Positions 23,829-32,020 of a DNA stretch of 47,633 nucleotides are shown piece after piece. Within the stretch, counting starts at the first letter, position 1. Each line of letters opens with the position of its first letter. The stretch covers positions 1 through 47,633 of the forward strand of contig CANJLH010000025.1 in the NCBI GenBank assembly GCA_947475415.1. Reading direction: 5' to 3'. The DNA is from Caulobacteraceae bacterium (GTDB taxonomy: Bacteria > Pseudomonadota > Alphaproteobacteria > Caulobacterales > Caulobacteraceae). The translations under genes and the position numbers were made by a program. The notes under the pieces were generated by a model. The model saw only the letters and a program-made list of their open reading frames with translations. It made no database searches and was not told the DNA's origin.

Positions 23829-25340
23829 ATGAGCATCGTGCGTGACCTGATCAGGGGGGTGCTGGCGATCGATCCCGATGCGCCGGCGGTGGAGATCCGC
23901 GGGGCGGCGCGCACGTTTGGCGAGATCGCGGCCCGGGTGGAGGGTCTCGACGCGGTGCTGAACGGCCTGGGCCTGGGCCTGGGGGCGGAGGCGCGGGTGG
24001 CGGTGTTCATGGGCAACCGGTTCGAGGCCTTCGCGGCGCTCTGCGCGATGCAGGCCACCGACCGCTGCCTGGTGATCATCAATCCCGCCTATCCGGACGC
24101 CACGATCAGCGCCGACATCGTGGAGCTGAAGGCGCCGGTGGTGGTGGCCGAGGCCGCCGACTGGGAACGGCCGGGCGTGCGCGAGGCGGTCCGCGCCATC
24201 GGTGCGGCGGGGGTGGTGATGGGCGGCGAGGGGGCGCCGGTGCGGCTGCTCGAAGGGTTGGACAAGGTGACCGGCGCCGAGCTTCGGCGCACGGCGCCGG
24301 GGGTGGTCATCGAGATGCTCACCAGCGGCACCACCGGCAAGCCCAAGCGCATCCCGCTTTCCCGGGCCTCCTTCCAGCACAGCATCGGCTCGACGGTGCT
24401 GGGCGAGGCGGGGGAGGGGGCGGTCCCGGCGCCGAAGCTGCGCAAGGGCGTGCAGATCCTGCCCGCGCCCCTGTCCCACATCAGCGGCATCGCGCGGGCC
24501 CTGACCGCCATCGCCTCCGGCCGGCAGAATTGCCTGATCGAACGGTTCAACGTGCCGGAGTGGCGCGACGCGGTGGTGCGCCACCGGCCGAAGATGGCCA
24601 GCGCGCCGCCGACGGCCCTGCGCATGATCCTGGAGGCCGACATTCCCAAGGCCGACCTGAGCAGTCTGGTGGGGCTCTCCAGCGGCACCGCGCCGGTGGA
24701 TGACGCCCTGATCCAGGCGTTCCTGGACCGCTACGACCTGCCGGTGCTGGCCAATTACGGCGCAACGGAGTTCTCCGGCGGCGTCGCCGGCTGGAGCCTG
24801 GCCGATTTCCGCGCCCATTACGCCAGCAAGCGGGGCTCGGTGGGCCGGCTGCAGCGCGGCGCCGAAGGCCGGGTGGTGGATCCGGAGACCGGGGCGCCGC
24901 TGCCGTTCGGAGAGGTGGGCGTTCTGGAAATCCGCTCCAAGCAGCTCGCCGACCCGGACAACTGGCTGCGCACCACGGACCTGGCGGTCATGGATGCGGA
25001 GGCCTTCCTTTGGATCAAGGGCCGCGCCGACAGCGCCATCATCCGCGGTGGGTTCAAGGTGCACCCCGAGGATGTGGTCAAGGCGCTGGAGGCCCATCCG
25101 GCGGTGCGCGAGGCCGCGGTCGTCGGCGTCAAGGACGCGCGGCTGGGCGAGGTTCCCGCCGCGGCCATCATCCTGGCCGCCGGCGCCGCCGCGCCACCCG
25201 ACGCCGAACTGACGGCCTTTCTGCGCGAACGGCTGACGCCCTATCAGGTCCCGGTCCGGTTCCGGTATGTCGACGACTTTCCCAGGACCTCGTCCCTAAA
25301 ACCCGCGCTGCCGGCGCTGCGCCTGCTGTTGTCGGAGTAG
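23829..25340 (+). CDS. AMP-forming acyl-CoA synthetase (class I adenylate-forming)
   Basis: A 503-aa adenylate-forming enzyme: EMLTSGTTGKPKRIPLS, NYGATEFSGG, LRTTDLAVMD, GRADSAIIRGGFKVHPEDV and a C-terminal TSSLKPALPAL with the candidate catalytic Lys. Motif details differ from the synthetase at 10208 (RIP rather than KGC after the P-loop; TDLAVMD for GDxG), so substrates likely differ. It should activate an organic acid with ATP and CoA. It stands alone between two intergenic regions, with its own upstream palindrome. Whether it belongs to the regulon to its right is unclear because no site of that kind precedes it. Confidence 0.9.
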   Translation: MSIVRDLIRGVLAIDPDAPAVEIRGAARTFGEIAARVEGLDAVLNGLGLGLGAEARVAVFMGNRFEAFAALCAMQATDRCLVIINPAYPDATISADIVELKAPVVVAEAADWERPGVREAVRAIGAAGVVMGGEGAPVRLLEGLDKVTGAELRRTAPGVVIEMLTSGTTGKPKRIPLSRASFQHSIGSTVLGEAGEGAVPAPKLRKGVQILPAPLSHISGIARALTAIASGRQNCLIERFNVPEWRDAVVRHRPKMASAPPTALRMILEADIPKADLSSLVGLSSGTAPVDDALIQAFLDRYDLPVLANYGATEFSGGVAGWSLADFRAHYASKRGSVGRLQRGAEGRVVDPETGAPLPFGEVGVLEIRSKQLADPDNWLRTTDLAVMDAEAFLWIKGRADSAIIRGGFKVHPEDVVKALEAHPAVREAAVVGVKDARLGEVPAAAIILAAGAAAPPDAELTAFLRERLTPYQVPVRFRYVDDFPRTSSLKPALPALRLLLSE

Positions 25341-25395
25341 GGCCAGGTCATCATGGTCCGCGCGCCAGCATGGCTCTGGAGCCGAAGCTCGCTTG

Positions 25396-25411
25396 CTTGA
25401 CGTGTGACAAG
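25396..25411. promoter_or_regulatory. Regulon operator site 1, upstream of the VOC-hydroxylase-TetR operon
   Basis: CTTGACGTGTGACAAG, a 16-bp near-palindrome of the CTTKAC-N4-GWMAAG type, ending 38 bases before the VOC start codon. The operon includes the TetR gene, which suggests autoregulation. TTGAC could also serve as a -35 element. Confidence 0.65.
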
Positions 25412-25449
25412 CCGACGCCTACCGTTTCGCACCGATCAGGGAACCAGAC

Positions 25450-26001
25450 ATGCCGCGGCCGCTCCGTTTTGCACACGTCGTGATCCAATCCTACGACATG
25501 CCGCGGCTGGCCGCCTGGTACCGGGACGTCTTCGACCTGGACATTCTGGTCGCCAGCCCCCGGGTGACCTTCGGGACCTATGACGATGAGCATCATCGGT
25601 TCGGATTCGTTCAGTTGGCCGGCGAAGCCCCGAACGATGGCCGTCCGTCCCCGCTGAAACATGTGGCGTTCGCCTACGCCGGACTGGACGATCTGGTCGC
25701 GCAGTACCGGAAGCTGAAGGCCCAGGGCCACCTGCCGGCGGAATGCGTCAATCACGGGCCGACGCTTTCGTTTTACTACCAGGATCCGGATGGCAACGGC
25801 GTAGAGTTCTTCATCGACCGGTTCGCGACCATGGAGGAATCCAAGGCCTACATGCTCTCCGAGCCGTTCCAGAAGAACCTGTTCGGGTATTTCATAGATC
25901 CGGAAAAGATCGCCGAGCAGTTCGACGCGGGTGTCGCCCACGATGAAATTCTCGCATTCGACCAGAAGGCCTCCGAAGAATTCATGCGGTCAAGGACCTA
26001 G
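25450..26001 (+). CDS. VOC-family metalloprotein, candidate extradiol dioxygenase
   Basis: A 183-aa single-module vicinal oxygen chelate protein. H9 (FAHVVIQS), H71 (PLKHVAFAY) and E119 (DGNGVEFFID) form a 2-His-1-carboxylate triad as in type I extradiol dioxygenases; DPDGNGVEF is a family hallmark. A C-terminal extension of about 55 residues follows. It may open a catechol-like ring made by the downstream flavin hydroxylase, or be another VOC enzyme (isomerase, lyase). It is the first gene of a four-gene operon with the hydroxylase, a carboxymuconolactone decarboxylase-like protein and TetR, behind regulon site 1. Confidence 0.85.
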   Translation: MPRPLRFAHVVIQSYDMPRLAAWYRDVFDLDILVASPRVTFGTYDDEHHRFGFVQLAGEAPNDGRPSPLKHVAFAYAGLDDLVAQYRKLKAQGHLPAECVNHGPTLSFYYQDPDGNGVEFFIDRFATMEESKAYMLSEPFQKNLFGYFIDPEKIAEQFDAGVAHDEILAFDQKASEEFMRSRT

Positions 26002-26073
26002 GTCGGGACAGCTTTTCGCAGCGATTGAGGGGATTGGGCGACATGGATCACCTGCCGCAGGAGGTGGCGCGCC

Positions 26074-27855
26074 TTGCGTAAAGTCCGCACCCAGGTCCTG
26101 GTTGTCGGCGCTGGGGGCGCCGGACTGTCGCTGAGCATTTTCCTGGGTGACCTGGGGGTGGACTCACTGACCATCGAACGGCATCCGGCCACCTCGCACC
26201 TGCCCAAGGCGCACTACATCAACCAGAGAACCATGGAGGTCTTCCGCCAGCATGGCGCCTCCGAGACCATCTACGCCAATGGTCCGAAGCGCGAGAACCT
26301 GCAGCGGATCCGCTGGTTGACCTCTATCGGGGGCGACGGTCCGCTGGACCGCATCAAGATCATTGCGCCGCCGATAATGGGCGGTTCGGACGCCGCGCCC
26401 GCCTATGACGCCAAGGGCACGACCCGGACAACCAACATACCGCAACTCAGGCTGGAACCGGTTCTGGCCGGAATTGTCGAGGCGCGCACGCCTGGGCGAT
26501 TGCTGTTCGAACATGAGCTGGTCGCGTTGAGCCAGGATGAGGCGGGCGTGACTGCGACGGTCCGCAATCTGACCACCGATGAGACTTTTCAGATTGAATG
26601 CGACTACCTGATCGCCGCCGACGGCGGACGGACGCTGGGTCCGATGCTTGGCGTTGAAATGGTCGGCGACCAGGGTCTGGGCGATTTCTACACCATCTGG
26701 TTTTCGGCTGACCTGTCCGGCTATCTGGATGAGGATGACATACCGATGCGGCGGGTATTTCATCCGTCGGATCCCTACCGGGTGGCGTCCCTGCTGACGT
26801 TCGGTCCCACTCGCTTTGACCGCTACAGCGAAGAATGGGCCTCAAGCTTCAGCCGCGGCCGCAGGCTGATGAGCACCGTCGATCATGAGACGGTCAGCGA
26901 TGAGGAGCTGGTCGAGGAAGGCCTGCGCCTGCTCAAGATCGATGTACCCGTGAAGATCAACAGCGTCAGCCGATGGCGTCTGGAAACAGTGATCGCCGAC
27001 AAGATGTCGGTGGGGCGGGTCTATTTCATTGGCGATGCGGCCCACAAACACCCGCCGGGCGCCGGTCTTGGCCTTAATTCAGGTATCCAAGATGCGCACA
27101 ACATCGCCTGGAAACTGGCCCTGGCGGTGAAGGGTCTCGCGCCACAGGCCCTGCTGGACACCTATGAGGTTGAGCGTCGGCCGGTGGTGAGCTGGAATGC
27201 CGAATGGGCCATGCAGGCGATGGCCAACGCCTTTGTGTTGATGGCCGCCCTGGGCGCCGTGCCCGGTGAGACCGAGGAACAGACCACCCGCCGGTTCAAG
27301 ACCCTGATGTCCGACACCCGCATGGGCGCAACCCGGCGCGCCCAACTGGACGAAGTGTTCCGGGTGCAGCGGGTGGAATACGCCGCCCACGACATGGAAA
27401 TGGGCTTCACCTACGACGCCGGGGCGGTGGTGGATGATGGATCCGCGCCAGCGTGGCGCGATCCGATGGGCAATGATTACCGCCCGACAAGCCGGCCGGG
27501 ATCTCGTCTGCCGCACGCCTGGCTGAACCGCGGCGGTGAGAAGCTCTCCAGCCATGACCTGGCGCCCTTGGGTGGGTTCGCCCTGATCACCGGGTTGGGC
27601 GGCCTGGCCTGGTGCAATGCGGCCGCCGAGCTGGCGGCGGAGACGGGTGTCGACATCCATGCGGTGCGGGTGGGCGCAGGCGGCGATGTCGCCGATCCTT
27701 CCGGCGTCTGGGCGAAGGTCCGCGAAATCGCCGATGAGGGCTGCATCCTGGTGCGCCCGGACTGCCACGTGGGCTTTCGAGCCATGACCAAGTCTGCAGA
27801 TCCGCGCGCGGCGCTGCGCAACGCGCTGTCGAAGATTTTGAATCGACCCCTCTGA
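26074..27855 (+). CDS. FAD-dependent aromatic hydroxylase (TfdB/phenol monooxygenase-like)
   Basis: A 593-aa class A flavoprotein monooxygenase: GAGGAG dinucleotide loop (G12-G17), the DG motif CDYLIAADGGRTLG, and GDAAHKHPPGAGLGLNSG from about residue 320 that binds the FAD ribityl. The C-terminal 110 residues resemble the thioredoxin-like domain of phenol hydroxylase/TfdB. Expected reaction: NAD(P)H- and O2-dependent ring hydroxylation of a phenol-like substrate. The start is TTG 26074 with AGGAGG nine bases upstream. It lies 72 bases after the VOC gene and 10 before the CMD-like gene. The hydroxylase plus dioxygenase order is the usual hydroxylate-then-cleave pairing. Confidence 0.9.
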   Translation: MRKVRTQVLVVGAGGAGLSLSIFLGDLGVDSLTIERHPATSHLPKAHYINQRTMEVFRQHGASETIYANGPKRENLQRIRWLTSIGGDGPLDRIKIIAPPIMGGSDAAPAYDAKGTTRTTNIPQLRLEPVLAGIVEARTPGRLLFEHELVALSQDEAGVTATVRNLTTDETFQIECDYLIAADGGRTLGPMLGVEMVGDQGLGDFYTIWFSADLSGYLDEDDIPMRRVFHPSDPYRVASLLTFGPTRFDRYSEEWASSFSRGRRLMSTVDHETVSDEELVEEGLRLLKIDVPVKINSVSRWRLETVIADKMSVGRVYFIGDAAHKHPPGAGLGLNSGIQDAHNIAWKLALAVKGLAPQALLDTYEVERRPVVSWNAEWAMQAMANAFVLMAALGAVPGETEEQTTRRFKTLMSDTRMGATRRAQLDEVFRVQRVEYAAHDMEMGFTYDAGAVVDDGSAPAWRDPMGNDYRPTSRPGSRLPHAWLNRGGEKLSSHDLAPLGGFALITGLGGLAWCNAAAELAAETGVDIHAVRVGAGGDVADPSGVWAKVREIADEGCILVRPDCHVGFRAMTKSADPRAALRNALSKILNRPL

Positions 27856-27865
27856 GGCGAAACCG

Positions 27866-28426
27866 ATGACCCGAATCCCGCTCAAGACCGACGCCGAGGT
27901 TGATGACGCCACGCGGGCCCTGTTTGAGGGCATGGTCCAGCGGGGCTCGAAGGTTCCCGACCTCTACCGGTTGCTGGCCAATGCTCCGGAGCTTCTCCAG
28001 GCCTGGACCGATCTGGCATGGCCGTTGCGCAATCTCGGTTTCGCTGGTCGCGATCTGCGCGAACTGCTGATCATGCGCACAGCCCAACTGACGGGGGCCA
28101 AGTACGAGTGGGCGCACCATTGGTCGATGGCGGTTGCAGCAGGCGTGTCGACGGAGAAGCTGCACGCCCTGTCGGACTGGCGCGCCAGCGAGCAGTTCAG
28201 CGAAACGGAGCGCGCGGTTCTGGGCTTCGCCGACGAAATGATTCGCGATGGTCACCCCTCAAGCGCAGCCTTCGCCCCCGTGAGGGCGTTGTTCGACGAC
28301 AGCGCGGTGATCCACATCGCACTGACGGTCGCGTTCTACGTATGCGTCGCCCGCTTCGCCGGCGCCTTGGAGCTTGACCTGGAGCCAGGCTACGATGATG
28401 TGCCGCCACTGCCGGCTGTGCGCTGA
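27866..28426 (+). CDS. Carboxymuconolactone decarboxylase-family protein
   Basis: A 186-aa AhpD/CMD-like helical protein with ELLIMRTAQLTGAKYEWAHH followed by MAVAAGVS, the family core. The redox CxxC of AhpD is absent (HH in that region), so it belongs to the non-peroxidase, decarboxylase-like side of the family. It may handle a lactone or keto acid from ring cleavage. It lies 10 bases after the hydroxylase and 8 before TetR, clearly in one operon. Confidence 0.85.
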   Translation: MTRIPLKTDAEVDDATRALFEGMVQRGSKVPDLYRLLANAPELLQAWTDLAWPLRNLGFAGRDLRELLIMRTAQLTGAKYEWAHHWSMAVAAGVSTEKLHALSDWRASEQFSETERAVLGFADEMIRDGHPSSAAFAPVRALFDDSAVIHIALTVAFYVCVARFAGALELDLEPGYDDVPPLPAVR

Positions 28427-28434
28427 GGTAAATC

Positions 28435-29064
28435 ATGAGAGCGGTCGCCAACGACCTTGCCCCGGTTTCCGGCCTCGACATCGGAACCCGAGAGCGCATC
28501 TTGGCCGCGGCCTGGAAGATTATCGACGAAAAGGGTGAGGCCGCCGCGACCATGAAGGCGGTTGCGAAGCTGACCGGCGTGTCTCGTCAGGCCGTCTACC
28601 TTCACTTCGCCGACCGCTCGCATCTGCTTTCCTCCCTTTCGGACTATGTCGATGAGAAGATGGGTCTTGGCGGCTGGATGCAGGATGTCGAGGCCCTCGA
28701 TGACGGTGAGAAGATGCTGCGCCGCGTCGCCGAGACCCGGGCGCAGCGCAGCCGCGTGATGGCCTCGCTGGTGCGGTCCATCGAGTCCGACCGGTTCCGC
28801 GACGAATCCGCGGCTGCGGCCTGGCGGCGTCGCCACGACCTGAACATCGCATGGATGGCGGGCACGGTGGTGCGCCGGCTGGCGTTGGAAGGCCGAGTGC
28901 ATCCCTCATGGGATCACAAACAGGCGGCGACACTGATGGTGACGCTGTTCTCGTTCCGCGCCTGGGACGACCTCACCCAGTTCAGCGACTGGTCAACCGC
29001 GACTTATGTGGAAACGCTTACCGCCACCGTGCTGTCGATGTTGGCCGGGCCGGCTAGGCTATGA
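28435..29064 (+). CDS. TetR/AcrR-family transcriptional regulator
   Basis: A 209-aa TetR protein: N-terminal helix-turn-helix (about 38-60; TMKAVAKLTGVSRQAVYLHF) and a variable C-terminal ligand domain. It is the last gene of the VOC operon. It is the only transcription factor of this kind in the catabolic region, and the most economical candidate for binding the nine near-palindromes between 25.4 and 41.0 kb. Its 3' end overlaps the convergent P450 gene by 11 bases. The effector is unknown; TetR regulators of catabolic genes are usually relieved by a substrate or CoA ester. Confidence 0.9.
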   Translation: MRAVANDLAPVSGLDIGTRERILAAAWKIIDEKGEAAATMKAVAKLTGVSRQAVYLHFADRSHLLSSLSDYVDEKMGLGGWMQDVEALDDGEKMLRRVAETRAQRSRVMASLVRSIESDRFRDESAAAAWRRRHDLNIAWMAGTVVRRLALEGRVHPSWDHKQAATLMVTLFSFRAWDDLTQFSDWSTATYVETLTATVLSMLAGPARL

Positions 29065-30286
29065 CCATCGGCAGGGACATGATCCGCATCTGACCTACCG
29101 CGCCGCCATACTCGACCTGCATTGCGGGATCTTCGAGCCTTGCGTCTGGGAAGCGGGTGATCAGTTTTTGAATAGCGATCCGCAGCAGCGACTTGGCGAA
29201 ATTGTTGCCCAGGCATAGGTGGGGTCCGGAGCCGAAGGCGATGTTTCGAGCGTTGCGCGTGATATCGAAACGCTGCGGATCGTCATACACTTCCGGGTCG
29301 TAATGCGCTGCCTGCGGGCAGACCCGAACCACCATGCCCTTGAGAATCTTCGTGCCGCCAACCTCGGTGTCGGCCACCGGAAACCTGGGGAAGGTGAGGT
29401 AACCGGAGTGCCAACGCTGGCATTCGGCGAAAGCCTGCGGGATCAGATTTGGATCGGCCTGAAGGCGCTGAACCGTCCCTGGATGTGAGTAGAGACTGTA
29501 AAGAGCCGATCCGGCGGCCTGGGTCGTGCCTGACAGGGCGCCGGCCGTGACAGTGAAAATCTGGTCGAACATTTCCTCGTCGGAAAGTTTGTCGCCTTCA
29601 TCTCGGGCCGCGATCAGAGCGCTGATCAGGTCGACGCCGGGATTTTGGCGTCGCTCAATGACAATCTGATCAATCATTTTCCGCGCGGCGTCGAAGGCGC
29701 GTACGCATTCGTCGGGATAAGTCTCGCCGGCCGAAATGTAGGTGATCAACGGGATCACGCGGTGCATTTCCTTGAACACCGCCTTCTGGTCCGGCCCAAG
29801 GCCGAGCATGGTCCAGAGCATGCCCTCGTAAATCAGGTGATCCCCGAAATCCTTCATGCCGTCGAAGCGCGGCCCGCCAGCCTCGATGTCGTCCAAGAGC
29901 CGGTCGATGGCCGCGGTGACTCCATCCTCAAGGCGAGCGACGGCCTTTGGCGAAAGCGCCGGGGTCATCAATCGACGGATGCGATCGTGGGGTTCGCCGT
30001 CCATCTGGGCCAGGATTCGAACGCCCATGAACTTGTCGAACATCCGATAGGCGGGGTCCTTGGGGATGATGTTCGAAAACCGCTCGCGGTCGTGGTAGAC
30101 CTCCAGGGCGTCGGCTTGGCGACCGACAATAACGATCACATGTCCCTCGTGCGGGACGTAAAACGGACTGCGATTACCCCAGTCGGCGCAGTACTTGCGC
30201 ATATTGCGCTTGGTTTCCTGACTGCCGAGATCGATCCTCAGGACCTTGTCCTGATCCAGGGTGTCCACGTCGACCAGAGGCTTCAT
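29054..30286 (-). CDS. Cytochrome P450
   Basis: A 410-aa bacterial class I P450. The haem-binding loop is FGSGPHLCLGNNF with the thiolate Cys at about residue 358; a K-helix ExxR appears as ECQR and the I-helix as AGALSGTTQA. It would hydroxylate a hydrophobic substrate with electrons from a ferredoxin; no ferredoxin or reductase gene is in the window, so partners come from elsewhere. It is soluble, without an N-terminal anchor. The promoter region carries regulon site 2 only 21 bases ahead of the ATG, a position where a bound repressor would block initiation. Confidence 0.92.
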   Translation of the reverse strand: MKPLVDVDTLDQDKVLRIDLGSQETKRNMRKYCADWGNRSPFYVPHEGHVIVIVGRQADALEVYHDRERFSNIIPKDPAYRMFDKFMGVRILAQMDGEPHDRIRRLMTPALSPKAVARLEDGVTAAIDRLLDDIEAGGPRFDGMKDFGDHLIYEGMLWTMLGLGPDQKAVFKEMHRVIPLITYISAGETYPDECVRAFDAARKMIDQIVIERRQNPGVDLISALIAARDEGDKLSDEEMFDQIFTVTAGALSGTTQAAGSALYSLYSHPGTVQRLQADPNLIPQAFAECQRWHSGYLTFPRFPVADTEVGGTKILKGMVVRVCPQAAHYDPEVYDDPQRFDITRNARNIAFGSGPHLCLGNNFAKSLLRIAIQKLITRFPDARLEDPAMQVEYGGAVGQMRIMSLPMVIA

Positions 30287-30307
30287 CGCGAAGTTTCCGC
30301 TTCAACA

Positions 30308-30323
30308 CTTTACGTGTGTAAAG
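30308..30323. promoter_or_regulatory. Regulon operator site 2, upstream of P450
   Basis: CTTTACGTGTGTAAAG has perfect 6-bp arms (CTTTAC/GTAAAG) with a 4-base centre. It lies between the P450 start (30286, minus strand) and the FAH-family gene (plus strand). Confidence 0.7.
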
Positions 30324-30374
30324 ACCCCCCTATGGAGATCAACCGCCTGTGTCAACTCGGGCTGCGCCGTTGGA

Positions 30375-30390
30375 GTTGACGCCTGACAAG
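30375..30390. promoter_or_regulatory. Regulon operator site 3, upstream of the FAH-family hydrolase
   Basis: GTTGACGCCTGACAAG matches the site consensus except for the first base and one right-arm position, and ends 44 bases before ATG 30435. With site 2 it gives the divergent P450/FAH region two sites, 51 bases apart. Confidence 0.6.
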
Positions 30391-30434
30391 TGCGCGCCTA
30401 GGCCTTTCGGAAACAGGTGACAGGGGCGGGCGCG

Positions 30435-31283
<849 letters not shown>

Positions 31284-31296
31284 AACAGAGGGCGCC

Positions 31297-31854
31297 ATGC
31301 ACTGGGTGACGACCAAGATCATACATTTCGACCGTGTGGCTTCGGCCTGGCTCATCAGCCGCTTTGTCGATCCGGACGCAACGTTCGGATTCATCGAGGC
31401 TGGCGGGCAGGCGCCATCGGACGCCACTACATTCAGCGTCGTGGGCGGCGATATTGGCCGGCACGACAAGGCCGGCACGACCTTCTCGAAGATAATCCGC
31501 CGATACGAACTCAAGGACGCGGCCCTTCAGGACATGGAGAAAATCGTTGCCGCCGGTGTTGCGTACGTGATGGAGGCGCGCGCGCCAGGCGCCGACGATC
31601 GTCATGCCTGGGTCGCCGTCGGCTTGCTGGCTGTGGCCGAGGGCATGTTGGCGATCGAGGATGCAGATGCGGCGATCCTTACGCGGAGTCTGCCGGTCTG
31701 GGACGCCATCTACGCGGATGCGGCCCTTCGTATGCTACGCAAGGAACCGCCGGGCGCAGCCGGCGATGGCGAAGCGTTGCTGGGAACCAAATTCGCAATG
31801 GCGCTTGCCAGAATTCGCCAAACCATAGGTCGCGCCCGCTCAGGAGCTGGCTAG
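31297..31854 (+). CDS. ChrB C-terminal-domain-like protein (chromate-resistance family name)
   Basis: A 185-aa protein starting MHWVTTKIIHFDRVASAWLI, the conserved opening of the ChrB C-terminal domain family, followed by RFVDPDATFGFIE and a helical second half. No ChrA transporter is nearby, so a role in chromate resistance is not supported here. The conserved His/Arg/Asp residues suggest a small-molecule enzyme or ligand-binding fold. ATG 31297 follows AGAGGG. It is co-transcribed with the FAH-family gene, which implies a step or accessory function in the same catabolic route (inference). Confidence 0.78.
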   Translation: MHWVTTKIIHFDRVASAWLISRFVDPDATFGFIEAGGQAPSDATTFSVVGGDIGRHDKAGTTFSKIIRRYELKDAALQDMEKIVAAGVAYVMEARAPGADDRHAWVAVGLLAVAEGMLAIEDADAAILTRSLPVWDAIYADAALRMLRKEPPGAAGDGEALLGTKFAMALARIRQTIGRARSGAG

Positions 31855-31887
31855 GCCGCTGGCAGTGTGGCGCGATTGCATCGCTTA

Positions 31888-31903
31888 TTTTACACGTGAC
31901 AAG
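31888..31903. promoter_or_regulatory. Regulon operator site 4, distal site of the TonB receptor
   Basis: TTTTACACGTGACAAG is the first of two sites upstream of the TonB receptor. Its centre lies 21 bases (two helical turns) from site 5, so two dimers could bind on the same DNA face. Confidence 0.6.
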
Positions 31904-31908
31904 CACTT

Positions 31909-31924
31909 CTTGACGCGTGACATC
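31909..31924. promoter_or_regulatory. Regulon operator site 5, proximal site of the TonB receptor
   Basis: CTTGACGCGTGACATC has a perfect left half and a weaker right half, and ends 96 bases before the TonB receptor ATG. Its TTGACG may double as a -35 box. Confidence 0.55.
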
Positions 31925-32020
31925 CCCTGGCGATAGCGTTCGTCAGGCGCGTACTGGTCGCTTGCCGTTTGCGCCGGAAAGCGGCCGCGGAAAACATAGG
32001 CCGAATTTGGGGGGGAATTT

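Noticed and set aside
31297..31854. Chromate resistance determinant
   Set aside because: Only the ChrB C-terminal domain is present; there is no ChrA transporter or chromate regulator nearby.
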